64,000 nt of DNA from Herbaspirillum hiltneri N3 (lineage in GTDB: Bacteria > Pseudomonadota > Gammaproteobacteria > Burkholderiales > Burkholderiaceae_D), in NCBI RefSeq assembly GCF_001267925.1, contig NZ_CP011409.1, positions 1,736,001 to 1,800,000 on the forward strand, written 5' to 3'. Below, piece after piece: positions 28,005 to 36,479 of the stretch. The position numbers were made by a program, and so were the translations under genes. Under the pieces are notes generated by a model, which was given only the letters and a program-made list of their open reading frames with translations, had not been told where the DNA came from and ran no database searches. How positions within the stretch are numbered: position 1 is the first letter of the stretch; each line of letters opens with the position of its first letter.

Positions 28005-28459
28005 GCCGGCGGACGGCGCGGCACCAGCAGATTGCCGGTCATGACCAGCACCGGCTGCTTGTCCTGGTTGAAAGTGGTGACGCGGTGCTTGAGGAAGCCC
28101 TGTTGCGGCTTCGATTGCGAGAACTTCAACTCCAGCACTTCCACCTCGATGTGCAGGCGGTCGCCGGGACGGGTAGGGCGCGGCCAGCGGAATTCCTCGA
28201 AGCCGGCGCCGATGATGCCGCCGTGAATCGGCAGGGTTTTCACCAGCAGGCGCATGGTCAGTGCGGCGGTATGCCAGCCGCTCGCGGCCAGTCCGCCGAA
28301 AAAGCTCTGCGCTGCAGCGGCTTCGTCGAGATGGAAAGGCTGCGGATCGTAGCTCGCAGCGAACGCCTTGATGGCGTCGGCGCTCAATGCTTCCTCGTCG
28401 GCGTGGCCGAATTTCTGGCCCGGGGCGAAGTCTTCCAGATACATCGGATTAACGGACAT
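28001..28459 (-). CDS. MaoC-family dehydratase
   Basis: 152 residues with a single hot-dog fold. YDPQPFHLDEAAAAQSFFGGLAASGWHTAA contains the catalytic Asp-His pair of the R-specific enoyl-CoA hydratase family and the conserved Gly-rich segment; RPGDRLHIEVEVLE is the typical core strand. It would hydrate a trans-2-enoyl thioester, but the substrate is open. It is divergent from the HxlR regulator gene with a 91-nt gap, so that regulator may control it. Confidence 0.88.
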   Translation of the reverse strand: MSVNPMYLEDFAPGQKFGHADEEALSADAIKAFAASYDPQPFHLDEAAAAQSFFGGLAASGWHTAALTMRLLVKTLPIHGGIIGAGFEEFRWPRPTRPGDRLHIEVEVLELKFSQSKPQQGFLKHRVTTFNQDKQPVLVMTGNLLVPRRPPA

Positions 28460-28550
28460 GGCGATCTCCCTTGACTTGTTTTATAATGTAGATTGCAAAA
28501 TGATAGTTAGTTGTTCATCCGAATGATAGCCAGCCAGATGGGACTTGTCC

Positions 28551-29153
28551 ATGGAACGTAAAAGCTTCGGCAACATGCAATGCCCGGTAGCCCGCACGCT
28601 GGAGCGCGTGGGGGAGTGGTGGAGCATCCTGATCCTGCGCGATGCGCTGCACGGGTTGACCCGCTTCGACCAGTTCCAGAAGAGTCTGGACATCGCGCCC
28701 AACATGCTGACGCGCCGTCTCAACTCGCTGGTCGAATCCGGCCTGCTGGAGCGCCGCCAGTACAGCGAACGGCCGCCGCGCCACGAATATATCCTGACTG
28801 ACCTGGGACGTGATTTCCGCTCCATTCTGGTCGCGCTCAACACCTGGGGCAACAAGCATTTCGCCCCGGAAGGCCCAAGCGTGCTGCTGGTCGATTCGAC
28901 CACGGGCGAGGAGGCCGAACCGGTGATGATCGACGGCAAGAGCGGCAAGCGCCTGAATTCCCCCGATTTCGTGTTTGCTCCGGGTCCGCAGGCGAATGAA
29001 GGCATGAAGGCGCGGATCAACTTTGCCCGCGAACGCGCCGCCGAAGCGGCTGCCAACGATGCGGCCGCGACCCCGTCCGAGGCGGTTGCCGCCGCCAAGC
29101 CGGCCAAGCCGGTCAAGACTCCGCGCAAGAAGGCTGCCCCACGCAGCGCCTGA
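28551..29153 (+). CDS. HxlR-family regulator with Ala/Lys-rich tail
   Basis: 200 residues from ATG 28551 (an in-frame TTG at 28545 is less likely). CPVARTLERVGEWWSILILRDALHG begins the HxlR winged helix, with Cys12 at the position that is redox-active in some relatives. Residues after about 155 form an Ala/Lys/Pro-rich tail resembling histone-H1-like tails, which may add nonspecific DNA contact. Two AATGATAG direct repeats in the gap to the divergent MaoC gene are possible binding sites. Followed by a strong terminator. Confidence 0.88.
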   Translation: MERKSFGNMQCPVARTLERVGEWWSILILRDALHGLTRFDQFQKSLDIAPNMLTRRLNSLVESGLLERRQYSERPPRHEYILTDLGRDFRSILVALNTWGNKHFAPEGPSVLLVDSTTGEEAEPVMIDGKSGKRLNSPDFVFAPGPQANEGMKARINFARERAAEAAANDAAATPSEAVAAAKPAKPVKTPRKKAAPRSA

Positions 29154-29175
29154 TTCACCTGTTTCGCTTGTCTCC

Positions 29176-29206
29176 ATGGCGTCGTTGTTGCGACGCCATT
29201 TTTTTG
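29176..29206 (+). terminator. Terminator after the HxlR gene
   Basis: ATGGCGTCG, loop TTGTTG, CGACGCCAT, then a run of seven T. The 9-bp perfect stem plus T-tract is a textbook intrinsic terminator 22 nt after the HxlR stop. Confidence 0.9.
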
Positions 29207-29227
29207 TCCCGTTCCAAAAATACGCGC

Positions 29228-29280
29228 TTGACAGCGACGATCTCGCTGATTAGTATGCATATACATTAATGCATATGCAT
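29228..29280 (+). promoter_or_regulatory. marR promoter with overlapping ATGCAT repeats
   Basis: TTGACA (29228-29233), 17-nt spacer and TAGTAT (29251-29256) form a good sigma-70 promoter. Overlapping and just after the -10 lie two near-identical repeats, ATGCATATACAT (29255-29266) and the perfect palindrome ATGCATATGCAT (29269-29280). They are placed where a repressor would block the polymerase, so autoregulation by the MarR protein is likely. Confidence 0.6.
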
Positions 29281-29312
29281 TGATTTGAATGCGCTGAAAA
29301 GGCCGGATCGTC

Positions 29313-29747
29313 ATGTTTAACCAATGCACCTGTACCCGCCTGCGTCGGCTGACGCGGCGTATCACCTCGATTTACGACCACCACTTGCTGCCGGATGAGC
29401 TGACCATCAGCCAGTACTCGCTGCTGAGCCGGGTGGGGCGGCACGGTTCCATCGCCAATCTGCGCCTGGCTGCGGAAATGGGCATGGACCGCAGCACCCT
29501 GAGCCGCAATATCAAGCCGCTCATGGCGGCCGGCTGGATCGAGACCGTCGACATGCCGCCCGATGAGCACGTCGACAAGCGCTCGTTCGGACTCGGTCTC
29601 AGCGCGGCAGGAAAGGCCAAGCTGGCGGCGGCCCGGCCCAACTGGGTGCAGGCGCAGCTGGAAATCGACGGCCTGCTCGGCGAGGACTTGCATGCGGCCT
29701 TGTCCGGCATGATCGACGACGCCTACGACAAATTGCAGGAAGCCTGA
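29313..29747 (+). CDS. MarR-family transcriptional regulator
   Basis: 144 residues. Winged helix with LTISQYSLLSRVGRHGSIAN, then LAAEMGMDRSTLSRNIKPL as recognition region and the wing near DMPPDEHVDKRSFGLGLSAAG. Cys6 and Cys8 near the N-terminus (FNQCTCTRLRRLTRRIT) resemble a conserved CTCxRLR start seen in a MarR subgroup. A terminator follows, then an MFS carrier gene on the same strand, which may be a regulatory target. Confidence 0.9.
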   Translation: MFNQCTCTRLRRLTRRITSIYDHHLLPDELTISQYSLLSRVGRHGSIANLRLAAEMGMDRSTLSRNIKPLMAAGWIETVDMPPDEHVDKRSFGLGLSAAGKAKLAAARPNWVQAQLEIDGLLGEDLHAALSGMIDDAYDKLQEA

Positions 29748-29807
29748 GCGGCCATTTCAGGCGCCGGGGACAGTTTCAGTACAAGCACCATCAGTCATCA
29801 TCAATCA

Positions 29808-29848
29808 CCATCAATGCGTAAGCGCAGCAAACGCATTGATGGTTTTTT
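29808..29848 (+). terminator. Terminator after marR
   Basis: CCATCAATGCG (29808-29818) pairs perfectly with CGCATTGATGG (29832-29842) and is followed by six T. It lies 60 nt after the marR stop and overlaps the first upstream in-frame ATG of the next gene, which argues that the MFS gene starts later (29866 or 29875). Confidence 0.9.
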
Positions 29849-29865
29849 ATTCACCATTATTTCGA

Positions 29866-31173
29866 ATGAGCGTCATGAATAAAGTCACTCAAGCCATCGC
29901 GCAGCGCACCTCGCACCGTTTCAGTTACGCCTGGGTCGTCGTCGCCGTGATCTTCCTCGTCCTGCTGACCTCGGCCGGCATCCGCGCCACGCCGTCGGTG
30001 ATGATCCTGCCGCTGGAACATGAGTTCGGCTGGAACCGTTCCACCATCTCGCTGGCGATTTCCTTCAACATCGCGCTGTACGGCCTGATCGGTCCGTTCG
30101 CCGCGGCCGCGATGCAGCGCTTCGGCATCCGTCCCGTCGTGATGGGCGCGCTGGTGCTGTTGTCGGTCGGCACTGCGCTTAGCACGCTGATGCAGATGCC
30201 GTGGCACATGGTGATGACCTGGGGTTTGCTGGTCGGCTCCGGCACCGGTGTCGCCGCCAACACGTTGGGCGCGACCATCGTCAGCCGGTGGTTTGAAATG
30301 CGCCGCGGTCTGGCGATGGGTTTGCTGACCGCCAGCGCGGCCACCGGCCAGATGGTGTTCCTCCCGCTGATGGCGTCGATGGTCGAGCATTACGGCTGGC
30401 GTTCGGTAGCCTTCCTGGTGGCGATCGTCGCTGCTGCAGCGGTGCCGCTGGTGGCGCTGTTTCTGCCGGAACGTCCGTCCGACGTCGGTCTGCGCCGCTA
30501 CGGCCAGGCTGCCGATGCGCCGGCCGATGCCGCCGTGGCGGCGCGCAATCCGCTGGCGATTGCCTTCGATGCGCTGCGCCAGGCGATGAAGGTGCGCGAC
30601 TTCTGGCTGCTGTTTTTCAGCTTCTTCGTCTGCGGCATGAGCACCAACGGTTACATCGGCACGCAGTTCATCGCCATGTGCAACGACTACGGCATTTCCG
30701 AAGTCGGCGGCGCCAGCATCCTGGCGGCGATGGGCATGCTCGATCTGGTCGGCACGACCTTGTCGGGTTGGTTGTCGGATCGCTTCAACCCGCGCGTGCT
30801 GCTGTTCTGGTACTACGGCCTGCGCGGCGTGGCGCTGATCTTCCTGCCGTTCGCGTTCGGACTCGACTATTTCGGCCTGACCGTGTTCGCGATCTTCTAT
30901 GGTCTCGACTGGATCGCCACCGTGCCGCCGACCGTGCGCCTGGCCAACGATGTATTCGGCCGCCTGGCCGCACCGATCGTGTTTGGTTGGATCGTCGCCG
31001 GCCACCAGCTCGGCGCTGCTGCGGCCACCACGATATCGGGTTTCATGCGCGCCAATCTCGGTGACTACACGGCCTCGTCGATGCTGATGGGCGTGGCTTG
31101 CCTGATCGGTGCTGTGATGGTGTTGCGCATCAAGGGGCAGCAGCATGACAAGCCGGTCGCGGTGCCTGCATAA
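29866..31173 (+). CDS. MFS transporter
   Basis: About 435 residues from ATG 29866 (ATG 29875 is an alternative; 29836 lies in a terminator). Twelve membrane helices. The ATPSVMILPLEHEFGWNRSTISLAISFNI opening, in pieces, is common in the oxalate/formate-antiporter-like and monocarboxylate MFS groups. GAATTISGFMRANLGDYTAS near the end is also typical. The substrate is not evident. The MarR regulator upstream is the likely controller. Confidence 0.85.
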   Translation: MSVMNKVTQAIAQRTSHRFSYAWVVVAVIFLVLLTSAGIRATPSVMILPLEHEFGWNRSTISLAISFNIALYGLIGPFAAAAMQRFGIRPVVMGALVLLSVGTALSTLMQMPWHMVMTWGLLVGSGTGVAANTLGATIVSRWFEMRRGLAMGLLTASAATGQMVFLPLMASMVEHYGWRSVAFLVAIVAAAAVPLVALFLPERPSDVGLRRYGQAADAPADAAVAARNPLAIAFDALRQAMKVRDFWLLFFSFFVCGMSTNGYIGTQFIAMCNDYGISEVGGASILAAMGMLDLVGTTLSGWLSDRFNPRVLLFWYYGLRGVALIFLPFAFGLDYFGLTVFAIFYGLDWIATVPPTVRLANDVFGRLAAPIVFGWIVAGHQLGAAAATTISGFMRANLGDYTASSMLMGVACLIGAVMVLRIKGQQHDKPVAVPA

Positions 31174-31196
31174 ACCTGTTCTTTCCGCCGTACGCA

Positions 31197-31236
31197 AAAC
31201 GCCCGCTTCACATGGATGAAGCGGGCGTTTTTATTT
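31197..31236. terminator. Bidirectional terminator between MFS and esterase genes
   Basis: AACGCCCGCTTC (31199-31210) pairs perfectly with GAAGCGGGCGTT (31218-31229), with T-rich sequence to the right and A-rich to the left. It can serve both the MFS gene and the convergent esterase gene. Confidence 0.9.
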
Positions 31237-31249
31237 TGCGCTGCCGGGA

Positions 31250-32275
31250 TTACTTGGCCAGCGCCTTGCGCAAGCTGGAGGTCGCCAGATCGATGGCGCT
31301 CTTCGCGGCAGGCGTGTCGCCCAGCGCATTGAGCATCACGAAGTCATGGATGGTGCCGAGATAGCGCACTTGCGTCACCGGTACGCCGGCCTTGGCCAGC
31401 TTGGCGGCGTAGGCTTCGCCTTCGTCGCGCAGAACGTCGTTTTCATCGGTGATGACCAGCGCCGGCGGCAGATCCTTCAATTGCTCCAGCGTCGCGTTTA
31501 GCGGTGCGATATGCGGATCCTTGCGGTTGGCGCCGGCGGGCAGGTAGGCGTTCCAGAACCACTTCATCGCTTCCTTTGTCAGCCATGGGCCGTTGGCGAA
31601 CTGCTTGTACGAACCGTTTTCAAAATTGGTATCGGTGACCGGGTAGAACAGCACCTGATACTTGATCGCCGGACCTTTGCGTTCCTTGGCCAGCAGGCTC
31701 ACCACGGCGGTCATGTTGCCGCCCACGCTGTCGCCGGCAATCGCCAGGCGGCTGGCATCGACGTTGAATTCCGCGGCGTGTTCGGCGATGTATTTTGTGG
31801 CGGCGTAATCCTGTTCGATGGCGATCGGGTAGCGCGCTTCCGGCGAGCGGTCGTAATCGACGAACACCACGGCAACCTTGGCGCCGTCAACGATCTGGCG
31901 CACCAGGCGATCATGCGTATTGACGTCGCCCATCACCCAGCCCGCACCGTGGAAGTACATCACCACCGGCAGCGTTTCCTTGTTGCCTTGCGGGCGCAGG
32001 ATGCGGATGCGGGTGCTGCCGGTCGGACCGACCGGGATCACGCGGTCTTCGATGTCGGCTGCGGGTTTGGCGACTTTGCCGGACTGCGCGCCGGCCAGCA
32101 GGTTGCGCGCCTGTTCAGGTGTCAGCTTGTAGATCGGAGGACCGCCGGCTGCGGCCAGCGCATCGAGGAATCCCTGGGTTTGCGGTTCGACAGAGGCTGC
32201 CGATGCAGATTGGGCGGCCGAGGCGGCGGCGAGAGCGATGGTGCTGAGGGCGAGCAGTTGCTTGATCGATTTCAT
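31250..32275 (-). CDS. Secreted alpha/beta hydrolase, HSL-type esterase
   Basis: 341 residues from ATG 32275, preceded by AAGGAAAC. The signal peptide ends near ASAAQSASA. YFHGAGWVMGD is the oxyanion motif (HGAGW for the usual HGGGW) and GDSVGGN holds the nucleophile Ser (usually GDSAGG). ITDENDVLRDEGEAYAAKL and the His in GTIHDFVMLN complete the triad. This is the hormone-sensitive-lipase esterase family; the substrate is unknown. Two palindromes upstream (32308-32326, 32426-32445) suggest repressor control. Confidence 0.88.
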   Translation of the reverse strand: MKSIKQLLALSTIALAAASAAQSASAASVEPQTQGFLDALAAAGGPPIYKLTPEQARNLLAGAQSGKVAKPAADIEDRVIPVGPTGSTRIRILRPQGNKETLPVVMYFHGAGWVMGDVNTHDRLVRQIVDGAKVAVVFVDYDRSPEARYPIAIEQDYAATKYIAEHAAEFNVDASRLAIAGDSVGGNMTAVVSLLAKERKGPAIKYQVLFYPVTDTNFENGSYKQFANGPWLTKEAMKWFWNAYLPAGANRKDPHIAPLNATLEQLKDLPPALVITDENDVLRDEGEAYAAKLAKAGVPVTQVRYLGTIHDFVMLNALGDTPAAKSAIDLATSSLRKALAK

Positions 32276-32307
32276 GATGTTTCCTTTCGAAGATAGGGTT
32301 GTGTATC

Positions 32308-32326
32308 TGCGCAATTAAATTGCGCA
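32308..32326. promoter_or_regulatory. Palindromic operator 1 upstream of the esterase
   Basis: TGCGCAATTAAATTGCGCA is a perfect 9-1-9 inverted repeat, 33 nt upstream of the esterase start. It shares the half-site AATTGC with the second palindrome at 32426-32445, so the same regulator probably binds both. The regulator is not adjacent; MarR or TetR types bind sites of this size. Confidence 0.6.
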
Positions 32327-32425
32327 CAATATATTTGGTGTTTTGACAAATGAAACAAGTCATTCATGCGCTTGCCTTTCCGGGGTAAGGGGCAGTGCAT
32401 GGAATGAATAATAAATTGATGAAAA

Positions 32426-32445
32426 TTAAATTGCAAGCAATTTAA
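32426..32445. promoter_or_regulatory. Palindromic operator 2 upstream of the esterase
   Basis: TTAAATTGCAAGCAATTTAA is a perfect 9-2-9 inverted repeat in very A+T-rich DNA between the aldo/keto reductase stop and the esterase start. It carries the same AAATTGC half-site as operator 1, about 100 nt away. Confidence 0.55.
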
Positions 32446-32534
32446 AATAAAAATTTCTGAATGTCGTTGCGGCCCGGCGAGAAATTGGGGGAGGGCTTGC
32501 GCCGCGCAGGCGCAAGCAATTCCTCAGGACAGCA

Positions 32535-33338
32535 TCAATCCCATTGCGGTGCGAAGTCCGGATTGGCAAGGCGTTCACCCTTGTCCAGCTTGGTGATGGC
32601 CTGCATGTCGGCGTCGCTCAGGACGATCTTCTGCGCCGCCAGGTTGCTTTCCAGGTTGGCTCGTTTGGTCGACGACGGAATCGTCGCGAAGCCCTGCTGC
32701 AGCGACCATGCCAGTGCAATCTGGGCCGGGTTGGCCTGGTGCGCCTTGGCGATCCCGATGAGGGTCGGATCCGTCATGACCTTGCCGTAAGCCAGCGGCA
32801 TGTAGGCCGTCAGGTGTATGCCCTGAGCGCGCGCGAACTCGACCACCTTGCGGTTTTGCAGGAAGGGATGGATTTCGACCTGCAGCGTGGCGATTTCTGC
32901 GGCGCCGACGGCGGCGATGGCTTGCTGCAGATGCGCGATGGTGAAATTCGATACGCCGATCAGTCTGGTCAGTCTCTGCGCCCTGGCTTCGGCCAGCGCT
33001 TCCATATACGTCGCGACGGCAATGGCGTCATTGGGGGACGGCCAGTGGATCAGCGTCAGGTCGACCTGCTCCGTCCGCAGTTTGTCCAGGCTCTCCTTCA
33101 GGCTGGGGATGAGTTTGTCCTTGCCGAGATTGTCGGTCCAGATCTTGGTGGTGACGAACAAGTCCTTGCGCGCCACGCCGGCGGCGGCGATGGCCTTGCC
33201 GACGTCGGCTTCGTTGCCGTAGATCTGCGCGGTGTCGATGTGGCGGTAGCCGAGTTCGAGGCCGTTGGTGACCGAATCGATGACTTCCTGTTCTTTCAGG
33301 CGGAAGGTGCCGAGGCCGAATGCGGGAATGGTGCTCAT
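32535..33338 (-). CDS. dkgB: Aldo/keto reductase (DkgB-like)
   Basis: 267 residues, an (alpha/beta)8 aldo/keto reductase. [20 protein letters not shown] holds the catalytic Asp and Tyr, [11 protein letters not shown] the Lys and TLIHWPSP the His. [11 protein letters not shown] and [14 protein letters not shown] are the NADPH-binding elements. Closest to 2,5-diketo-D-gluconate reductase B / methylglyoxal reductase. It reduces small ketoaldehydes, exact substrate unknown. Divergent from the isochorismatase operon. Confidence 0.9.
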   Translation of the reverse strand: MSTIPAFGLGTFRLKEQEVIDSVTNGLELGYRHIDTAQIYGNEADVGKAIAAAGVARKDLFVTTKIWTDNLGKDKLIPSLKESLDKLRTEQVDLTLIHWPSPNDAIAVATYMEALAEARAQRLTRLIGVSNFTIAHLQQAIAAVGAAEIATLQVEIHPFLQNRKVVEFARAQGIHLTAYMPLAYGKVMTDPTLIGIAKAHQANPAQIALAWSLQQGFATIPSSTKRANLESNLAAQKIVLSDADMQAITKLDKGERLANPDFAPQWD

Positions 33339-33489
33339 GAAATTCCTTGGTAAGTGAGGTGGGACGGACCTTTCGGTACGTACTCCGGGGAAAGCAGTAT
33401 GCGGTCAAAGTGCTGTTGCAAAAATACGGTGCAAAGCAAAACTTTATTGCCCAAGAAGCAAATATCGATAGGCCTGAACGCCCTCGATT

Positions 33490-33514
33490 CTATTTTCGAA
33501 TATTTCGATGATTG
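33490..33514 (+). promoter_or_regulatory. 25-bp operator copy A, before the isochorismatase operon
   Basis: Centred on TTCGAATATTTCGA, this site matches the perfect palindrome at 41405-41429 in 20 of 25 positions. It lies 138 nt upstream of the isochorismatase gene in a 313-nt gap shared with the divergent aldo/keto reductase gene. It is probably bound by the LysR protein encoded at 38871-39797. Confidence 0.6.
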
Positions 33515-33651
33515 ATGGATATTCTTTCCGTTTTTCTTTCGTTTAACGTTCGCCCATACTTCGCTCCATGGTGAACGGCACAGACAAAGACGGACACCTA
33601 CGAAGCAATCACCCCTTATCGAATTAATCGTCAATACCTCAGGAGAACATC

Positions 33652-34305
33652 ATGGCAATCGCAAAAGCACAACCAGGCAAAACTCTGTTGAACCCAAGCA
33701 ACCACACACTGATCATGATCGACCATCAGTCGCAAATGTCGTTCGCCACTCACTCTATCGACATGGTCACACTGCGCAACAACGTCGCACTGGTCGCCAA
33801 GGCCGCCAAGGAATTCAAGGTATCGACGATTTTGACAACCGTCGCTGAAAAGTCCTTCTCCGGTCCGATGTTCGATGAAATCAAATCGGTGTTCCCGAAC
33901 GAAGAAGTGATCGACCGCACCAGCATGAACACCTGGGAAGACCCGCGCATCGCCGACCGCGTCAACGCCATCGGCAAGGAAAAGATCGTATTGGCCGGCC
34001 TGTGGACTTCGGTATGCATCGTCGGTCCTGCGCTGTCGGCGCTGGACCAGGGCTTCGAAGTCTATGTGATCACCGACGCCAGCGGCGACGTCTCGAACGA
34101 AGCGCACCAACGCGCCGTCGAACGCATGATCCAGCTGGGCGCACGTCCGATGACTTCCTTGCAATACCTGCTCGAATTGCAGCGCGACTGGGCCCGCACC
34201 GAGACTTACAATGAAACGGTCGCCACCGCGATCACCAACGGCGGCGCCTACGGCCTGGGCCTGATCTACGCCAAGACCATGTTCAACGCCTCGGAAGGCC
34301 ACTAA
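33652..34305 (+). CDS. Isochorismatase-family hydrolase (YcaC-like)
   Basis: 217 residues. TLIMIDHQSQMSF has the catalytic Asp, LTTVAEKSFSG the catalytic Lys and LAGLWTSVCIVGPALSA the nucleophilic Cys of the cysteine-hydrolase fold. FEVYVITDASGDVS is the typical core strand. The close relative YcaC has unknown physiological substrate. ATG 33652 follows CAGGAGAAC. A strong terminator follows before the amidohydrolase gene, so the downstream genes may be transcribed by read-through. Confidence 0.9.
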   Translation: MAIAKAQPGKTLLNPSNHTLIMIDHQSQMSFATHSIDMVTLRNNVALVAKAAKEFKVSTILTTVAEKSFSGPMFDEIKSVFPNEEVIDRTSMNTWEDPRIADRVNAIGKEKIVLAGLWTSVCIVGPALSALDQGFEVYVITDASGDVSNEAHQRAVERMIQLGARPMTSLQYLLELQRDWARTETYNETVATAITNGGAYGLGLIYAKTMFNASEGH

Positions 34306-34313
34306 GCAGCACA

Positions 34314-34353
34314 GGGATCCCGTTCCGCGATGAACGGGATCCCGCAGTTTTTT
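34314..34353 (+). terminator. Terminator after the isochorismatase gene
   Basis: GGGATCCCGTTC (34314-34325) pairs perfectly with GAACGGGATCCC (34332-34343), then GCAG and six T. A 12-bp stem only 9 nt after the stop codon; it should attenuate transcription into the amidohydrolase operon. Confidence 0.9.
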
Positions 34354-34393
34354 GATATCCCCTGACAACAACGTACAACCCCCCGGAGTGAAC

Positions 34394-36259
34394 ATGAGCG
34401 CCGACCTGATTCTGCTGAACGGAAATTTCCATACCATCGACAAAGCCCAGCCGCTGGCAAGCGCCGTGGCGATCAAGGACGGCAAGTTCCTCGCCGTCGG
34501 CGATGCCGAAGCCGCCATGCGCCATCGCGGCAGCGCCACCAAAGTGGTGGACCTGAACGGCCGCAGCGTGGTGCCCGGCCTGAACGATTCGCACATCCAT
34601 CTGATTCGCGGCGGCCTCAACTACAACCTCGAACTGCGCTGGGAAGGCGTACCGTCGCTGGCGGATGCCTTGCGCATGCTGCGCGAGCAAGCGCTGCGCA
34701 CGCCGCATCCGCAGTGGGTGCGCGTGGTCGGCGGCTGGACCGAATTCCAGTTTGCCGAGCGCCGCATGCCGACGCTGGAAGAAATCAACGCCGCCGCGCC
34801 CGACACTCCGGTATTCATCCTGCACCTGTATGACCGCGCCTTGCTGAACCAGGCCGCGCTGCGCGCCGTCGGCTACAACAAGGACACCCCGAATCCGCCG
34901 GGCGGCGAAATCCAGCGCGATGCCGCCGGCAATCCGACCGGCATGCTGATCGCCCGTCCCAACGCCATGATCCTGTATGCGACGCTGGCCAAGGGGCCGA
35001 CGCTGCCGCTCGACCAGCAAGTCAATTCGACGCGCCAGTTCATGCGCGAACTCAATCGCCTCGGCGTCACCAGCGTGATCGACGCCGGCGGCGGTTTCCA
35101 GAATTATCCGGAAGACTACGCCATCATCGACCAGCTGGCGCGCGAGCAGCAGCTCACCGTGCGCATCGCCTACAACCTGTTCACCCAGAACAAGGGCAAG
35201 GAGCTGGGAGATTTCCAGCGCTGGACCGACATGATCAAGCCGGGACAGGGAGACGATTTCTATCGCCACAACGGCGCCGGCGAAATGCTGGTGTTCTCGG
35301 CAGCCGACTTTGAGGACTTCCTCGAGCCGCGTCCCGAACTCGCCGCAGGCATGGAGGACGAACTCGAGAAGGTGGTGCGCCACCTGGTCTCCAATCGCTG
35401 GCCGTTCCGCCTGCACGCGACCTACGATGAGTCGATCAGCCGCATGCTCGACGTGTTTGAAAAAGTGAATCGCGACATCCCCTTCAACGGCCTGCACTGG
35501 ATTTTCGATCACGCCGAAACCATTTCGCCGCGCAACATCGAGCGCGTACGCGAACTCGGCGGCGGCCTGGCGATCCAGCATCGCATGGCGTTCCAGGGAG
35601 AATATTTCGTCGATCGCTACGGCAAGGAAGCCGCCAAGGCAACGCCGCCGGTGGCGCGCATGCTCGACATGGGCGTACCGGTCGGCGCCGGCACTGACGC
35701 CACCCGCGTCGCCAGCTACAACCCGTGGACTGCGCTGTACTGGCTGGTGTCGGGCAAGACCGTGGGCGGCCTGCAACTGGCGGAAGCCGGTCTGCCGCGC
35801 GAAACCGCGCTTGAACTGTGGACCGCAGGCAGCGCCTGGTTCTCCAACGAGCAGGACAAGAAGGGCCGCATCAAGGCCGGCCAGCTGGCTGACCTGGTGG
35901 TGCTGTCGTCGGACTTCTTCAGCGTCGCCGAAGAAGACATCAAGGCCATCGAGTCGGTGATGACCGTGGTCGGCGGCAAGATCGTCTACGGCGCCGAAGA
36001 GTTCGACCCGCTGGCGCCGCCGGCCATCCCGGTGCTGCCGGACTGGTCGCCGGTGAAGAACGTACCGGGTCATTACCGTGCACTGAAGTCGGGCGCGCAA
36101 AGCCAGCAGCAGCAACGCCGCTCCATCCTGCCGCACCAGTGCGCAGGGGCTTGCAACGTTCATGCACATTCGCACGATGTCGCGCGCCGCTCGTCGGTGC
36201 CGGCGTCGAATTTCTCCGGTTTCTGGGGCGCGCTCGGTTGCAGCTGCTTCGCATTCTGA
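34394..36259 (+). CDS. Metal-dependent amidohydrolase (YtcJ family)
   Basis: 621 residues from ATG 34394 after GGAG. NDSHIHLIRGG gives the first metal His pair; HWIFDHAETIS and VGAGTDATRVASYNPW supply later His and Asp ligands of the amidohydrolase barrel. It is most like the YtcJ / N-substituted formamide deformylase group. After the usual family end (about VKNVPGHYRAL) there is a 50-residue tail rich in Gln, Cys and His, ending FWGALGCSCFAF, possibly a metal-binding or interaction module. It heads a tight run with two XapX proteins and DoxX. Confidence 0.88.
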   Translation: MSADLILLNGNFHTIDKAQPLASAVAIKDGKFLAVGDAEAAMRHRGSATKVVDLNGRSVVPGLNDSHIHLIRGGLNYNLELRWEGVPSLADALRMLREQALRTPHPQWVRVVGGWTEFQFAERRMPTLEEINAAAPDTPVFILHLYDRALLNQAALRAVGYNKDTPNPPGGEIQRDAAGNPTGMLIARPNAMILYATLAKGPTLPLDQQVNSTRQFMRELNRLGVTSVIDAGGGFQNYPEDYAIIDQLAREQQLTVRIAYNLFTQNKGKELGDFQRWTDMIKPGQGDDFYRHNGAGEMLVFSAADFEDFLEPRPELAAGMEDELEKVVRHLVSNRWPFRLHATYDESISRMLDVFEKVNRDIPFNGLHWIFDHAETISPRNIERVRELGGGLAIQHRMAFQGEYFVDRYGKEAAKATPPVARMLDMGVPVGAGTDATRVASYNPWTALYWLVSGKTVGGLQLAEAGLPRETALELWTAGSAWFSNEQDKKGRIKAGQLADLVVLSSDFFSVAEEDIKAIESVMTVVGGKIVYGAEEFDPLAPPAIPVLPDWSPVKNVPGHYRALKSGAQSQQQQRRSILPHQCAGACNVHAHSHDVARRSSVPASNFSGFWGALGCSCFAF

Positions 36260-36272
36260 TCGGGAGACGAAC

Positions 36273-36479
36273 ATGACTTATTCCAAAATCATCTGGGGCC
36301 TGTTGCTTTCCTTCGTGGTCGGCTTCTGCTGTCACCTCGCGCAAATCCCGGTGCCGTCGCCGCCGGTCCTCAGCGGCGCCTTGCTGGTGTTCATGATGAG
36401 CAGCGGCTATTGGCTGGTGGATCGCCACCTGGCCGCCAAGGCGGCCAAGGCAGCCGGCCAAGCCGGGGTGCAACCATGA
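36273..36479 (+). CDS. XapX-domain (DUF1427) membrane miniprotein 1
   Basis: 68 residues from ATG 36273 after GGGAGA. Two hydrophobic segments (IIWGLLLSFVVGFCCHLAQI; VLSGALLVFMMSSGYWLVD) around the IPVPSPPVL motif mark the XapX domain. The function of the family is unknown, but members repeatedly sit next to amidohydrolase and isochorismatase genes. It overlaps the next XapX gene by 4 nt. Confidence 0.82.
   Translation: MTYSKIIWGLLLSFVVGFCCHLAQIPVPSPPVLSGALLVFMMSSGYWLVDRHLAAKAAKAAGQAGVQP

Noticed and set aside
29836..29865. Earlier start for the MFS gene at 29836
   Set aside because: It lies inside the 3' arm and T-run of the marR terminator.
36090..36259. Third chimeric junction at the amidohydrolase end
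   Set aside because: The tail is in frame, ends in an ordered GCSCFAF motif, and has no antisense gene or palindrome at its start, so it looks native.
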